From an uncultured Flavobacteriaceae bacterium (GTDB lineage: Bacteria > Bacteroidota > Bacteroidia > Flavobacteriales > Flavobacteriaceae): 7,320 bases of DNA. Shown here in pieces: positions 5,701-7,320 of the stretch; position 1 is the first letter of the stretch, and the number at the start of each line of letters is the position of its first letter. The stretch lies in NCBI GenBank assembly GCA_938018045.1, contig CALIIP010000220.1:1-7320 (forward strand). The letters run 5' to 3'. A program made the translations under genes and the position numbers. The notes below the pieces were generated by a model. It was not told where the DNA came from and did not search any database. It saw nothing but the letters and a program-made list of their open reading frames with translations.

Positions 5701-6288
5701 ATGAGAAAAACACTATTCATTATCTCGCTCTTTTTTACTGTTTTCGTTGCTGCACAAGCAATAGAAAAAGAAAATTTGATTGCATTAGACAGTACTTGGG
5801 GAAAAGAAATGTTCCCTTTTCCCATTAGTTTTGCAAAGAACATAAATTATGAAGGGATTGCTGAAGTTCGCTTTCCACCAAAAGGTTGGCGAACTATTGG
5901 TCATGACTATTTTTGGACATACACCTATGCATGGAGTATAGATGTTAATAGTAAAATTACTGCAACCGAATTGACCACTAATTTAGAAAAATACTTTGAT
6001 GGTTTAAACAATGTTACAAAAACGAACAACTTAGATCAAAAAGCGTCTGCAAGCATAAATAAAACGAAAAGAAAGGGGAAAACTACTTCCTTTAATGGTA
6101 CAGTAGATACCTATGATCATTTTGCTACCAATAAACGAATTATATTAAATGTACTCATAGAAAGCCATTATTGTAAAAAAGAAAAAAAGACTTTACTCCT
6201 GTTTAAGTTCTCCCCAAAAGACTATAAACATAAAGTATGGGAAACGCTTAAAAGTATTCAACTAAAAGATGATTTTTGTGAGTATTAA
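5701..6288 (+). CDS. Secreted protein of unknown function, 195 residues
   Basis: No named family recognised. A clear signal peptide (residues 1-20, MRKTLFIISLFFTVFVAAQA, likely cut after AQA) sends it to the periplasm or beyond. The mature protein is aromatic-rich in its first half: WGKEMFPFPISFA (33-45), EVRFPPKGW (55-63) and FWTYTYAWSID (71-81), then TTNLEKYFDGL (92-102). From memory, proteins with this F-P-I-x-F-A / R-F-P-x-G-W / F-W-x-Y-x-x-A-W pattern occur as uncharacterised proteins elsewhere in Bacteroidota, but I cannot confirm this. The second half is lysine-rich with two cysteines (158, 193). It sits 15 bases after the 173-residue exported-protein gene and ends shortly before a bidirectional hairpin at 6318-6345, so it is probably the last gene of that operon. 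Confidence 0.8.
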   Translation: MRKTLFIISLFFTVFVAAQAIEKENLIALDSTWGKEMFPFPISFAKNINYEGIAEVRFPPKGWRTIGHDYFWTYTYAWSIDVNSKITATELTTNLEKYFDGLNNVTKTNNLDQKASASINKTKRKGKTTSFNGTVDTYDHFATNKRIILNVLIESHYCKKEKKTLLLFKFSPKDYKHKVWETLKSIQLKDDFCEY

Positions 6289-6317
6289 ACAATTTGCAAA
6301 GAAAAATTAAGCATGAA

Positions 6318-6345
6318 AAAAGCCCATCATTTCTGATGGGCTTTT
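6318..6345. terminator. Shared terminator of the exported-protein operon and csp copy 2
   Basis: The perfect 12-bp stem AAAAGCCCATCA / TGATGGGCTTTT (6318-6329 with 6334-6345) encloses the 4-base loop TTTC. It has U runs on both strands (six on the minus side, four on the plus side), so it can end the convergent transcripts from both sides. It corresponds to the csp copy 1 terminator at 3767-3798, with a compensated base pair. Confidence 0.85.
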
Positions 6346-6366
6346 AAATAACTTAAAGTATATGTC

Positions 6367-6558
6367 TTAGATTAATTTTACGTTTACCGCATTTAATCCT
6401 TTGTTTCCTTCTTGTAATTCAAATTCTACTGTGTCACCTTCATTAATCTCATCGATTAATCCTGAAATGTGTACAAAGTGGTCTTTTTCAACTCCTTCTT
6501 CTGTAATAAAACCGAATCCTTTTGATTGGTTGAAAAATTTTACTGTTCCTGTGTTCAT
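6367..6558 (-). CDS. Cold-shock domain protein (copy 2)
   Basis: A 63-residue CspA-type nucleic-acid chaperone with RNP1 KGFGFI (13-18) and RNP2 HFVHIS (27-32). By manual alignment it differs from copy 1 (3820-4011) at 8 of 192 bases: six silent, two changing residues (Thr43, Leu62). The 3' untranslated sequence and terminator are also duplicated, while the upstream sequence has largely diverged, so the two copies may be expressed differently. The leader contains an A/T-only hairpin (6576-6600). It is convergent with the exported-protein operon and lies 83 bases after the stop of the short-chain dehydrogenase gene on the same strand. Confidence 0.96.
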   Translation of the reverse strand: MNTGTVKFFNQSKGFGFITEEGVEKDHFVHISGLIDEINEGDTVEFELQEGNKGLNAVNVKLI

Positions 6559-6575
6559 TATATTGTATTTAATTA

Positions 6576-6600
6576 TAATTATTAATGTTTTTAATAATTA
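6576..6600 (-). other. A/T-only stem-loop in the csp copy 2 leader
   Basis: TAATTATTA and TAATAATTA form a perfect 9-bp inverted repeat around a 7-base loop, ending 18 bases upstream of the csp start. Such a weak stem could melt with temperature or be closed by the cold, but being pure A/T it could also be chance. Confidence 0.3.
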
Positions 6601-6624
6601 CTAAGTAGTATTCAACTTCCATGC

Positions 6625-6632
6625 CAAAAATG
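6625..6632 (-). promoter_or_regulatory. Candidate -7 box for csp copy 2
   Basis: CATTTTTG on the minus strand (6632-6625) matches seven of eight bases of TAnnTTTG and resembles the copy 1 box CATCTTTG. It would give a ~60-base leader including the hairpin at 6576-6600. No -33 element is evident. Confidence 0.3.
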
Positions 6633-6641
6633 ATATTATCG

Positions 6642-7320
6642 CTACCAATCTATAGGTCTGTAGTCTTTTAAGAACTTTCCACACCAATGTTTTCCTGTGT
6701 TTATTCCATCTAATAAAGGATCCATTACACGCGCTGCACCATCAACAATATCAAGAGGCGGTTGAAAATCATGCACTTCTTGTTTCATTTTAGATAATTC
6801 GGCAGGATCTTCATCAGTAACCCATCCTGTATCAACAGCATTCATGTAAATTCCAAACTTTGCCAATTCACCTGAAGCAGTATGTGTTAACATGTTTAAA
6901 GCAGCCTTCGCCATATTTGTATGCGGATGACGCGATTCCTTGAAAAAACGATGGAACTTCCCTTCCATTGCGCTTACATTAATAATGTGTTTCTTTCCAG
7001 TATCGTCTTTCTTCATCAATTCTGCCAAACGATTACACAATACAAAGGGTGCCACTGAATTTACCAACTGAACTTCTATCATTTCGGTAGTTTCAATTGC
7101 GCCTAGTTTTAAACGCCAACTGTTTGTCTTACGCAGATCTACTTGTTGTAAATCTGCATCTAATTCTCCTTCTGGAAACACTTCTTGTGCTACCAATGTA
7201 TTATCGAAACTATAAGGAATTTGAGATAATTTTGCTGATGCTCTCAATCCGATTCCTGGTTCTGGTCCGTGCCAAGTTACAGGCATATTCTTATTAGGTG
7301 AAGCTGCTGAAGTCAATGAT
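6642..7320 (-). CDS. Atypical short-chain dehydrogenase/reductase, C-terminal part (runs off the window)
   Basis: An SDR-family oxidoreductase entered mid-gene. The frame is open to the right edge; the nearest potential start inside (codon 7316-7314) is TTG in the middle of a continuous frame and is probably just Leu. Visible SDR elements are LVNSVAPF (the structural Asn region), HIINVSAMEG (catalytic Ser strand), HTNMAKAALNM (helix with the catalytic Lys) and MNAVDTGWVTDE (the P-G-W-V-x-T-like loop), ending in LDIVDGAARVMDPLLDG and FLKDYRPIDW. The usual YxxxK motif reads TNMAK, with Thr (codon 6918-6920) where the catalytic Tyr is expected. I recall this HTNMAKAA variant from a family of larger uncharacterised SDR-like proteins. 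The nucleotide-binding TGxxxGxG part is beyond the window. The substrate is unknown. Confidence 0.85.
   Translation of the reverse strand, partial: SLTSAASPNKNMPVTWHGPEPGIGLRASAKLSQIPYSFDNTLVAQEVFPEGELDADLQQVDLRKTNSWRLKLGAIETTEMIEVQLVNSVAPFVLCNRLAELMKKDDTGKKHIINVSAMEGKFHRFFKESRHPHTNMAKAALNMLTHTASGELAKFGIYMNAVDTGWVTDEDPAELSKMKQEVHDFQPPLDIVDGAARVMDPLLDGINTGKHWCGKFLKDYRPIDW

Larger units (their letters stand above)
6318..6558 (-). repeat. Direct repeat, csp copy 2 with terminator
   Basis: Partner of the repeat at 3770-4011, same orientation. The homology fades upstream of the start codon into A/T-rich sequence that aligns only loosely (TTTAATTATAATTATTA against TTTAATTTATAATATTATTA). Confidence 0.8.

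Noticed and set aside
3770..6558. Composite transposon or genomic island bounded by csp repeats
   Set aside because: No transposase, integrase, terminal inverted repeats or target-site duplications were seen; the bounding repeats are ordinary csp genes.
6401..6604. Plus-strand open frame of 67 codons across the second csp gene
   Set aside because: It is antisense to csp and extends only into A/T-rich leader sequence; no start context or homology.
7097..7297. Plus-strand open frame of 66 codons
   Set aside because: It is antisense to the SDR-family gene, which has recognisable motifs.
7314..7316. TTG as the start codon of the SDR gene
   Set aside because: The frame continues open to the window edge and the NAD(P)-binding N-terminal segment of an SDR is missing, so this is most likely an internal Leu codon.

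Overview
The window is AT-rich chromosomal DNA that most likely comes from a marine Flavobacteriaceae member (Bacteroidota). The basis is base composition, protein style, Bacteroidota-type promoter boxes (TTTG ... TAnnTTTG), no evident Shine-Dalgarno sequences, and compact hairpin terminators with a strong U run. The genus cannot be named from this sequence. No tRNA, rRNA, CRISPR array or transposase was seen.

Layout. (1) 1-998, minus: the N-terminal ~330 residues of an RtcB-type RNA ligase, cut by the window edge. (2) 999-1728: no large gene. It holds a short palindromic repeat, two minus-strand terminators, and two possible miniature transcription units (promoter, tiny ORF, terminator). (3) 1729-3649, minus: a translationally coupled mscS-corA pair, encoding a small mechanosensitive channel and a CorA-type divalent cation transporter. 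(4) 3820-4011 and 6367-6558, minus: two nearly identical cold-shock genes with their terminators, forming direct repeats 2.5 kb apart. (5) Between them, 4173-6288: a membrane-tethered winged-helix regulator on the minus strand, divergent from two plus-strand genes for secreted proteins of unknown family. (6) 6642-7320, minus: the C-terminal part of an atypical short-chain dehydrogenase/reductase, cut by the window edge.

The most interesting part is the cassette between the csp copies. The regulator has a periplasmic domain between two membrane helices and an OmpR/PhoB-type DNA-binding domain at its C terminus, so it could read an envelope signal and bind DNA without a kinase. The divergent intergenic region carries four TGTMA half-sites on the minus strand at 11, 11 and 10 bp steps. 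This is the architecture used by PhoB-type winged helices, and it lies between the regulator and the two exported proteins. I infer a self-contained envelope-responsive regulator with its targets, bounded by duplicated csp genes. The domains and repeats are visible in the sequence; the regulatory link is inference.
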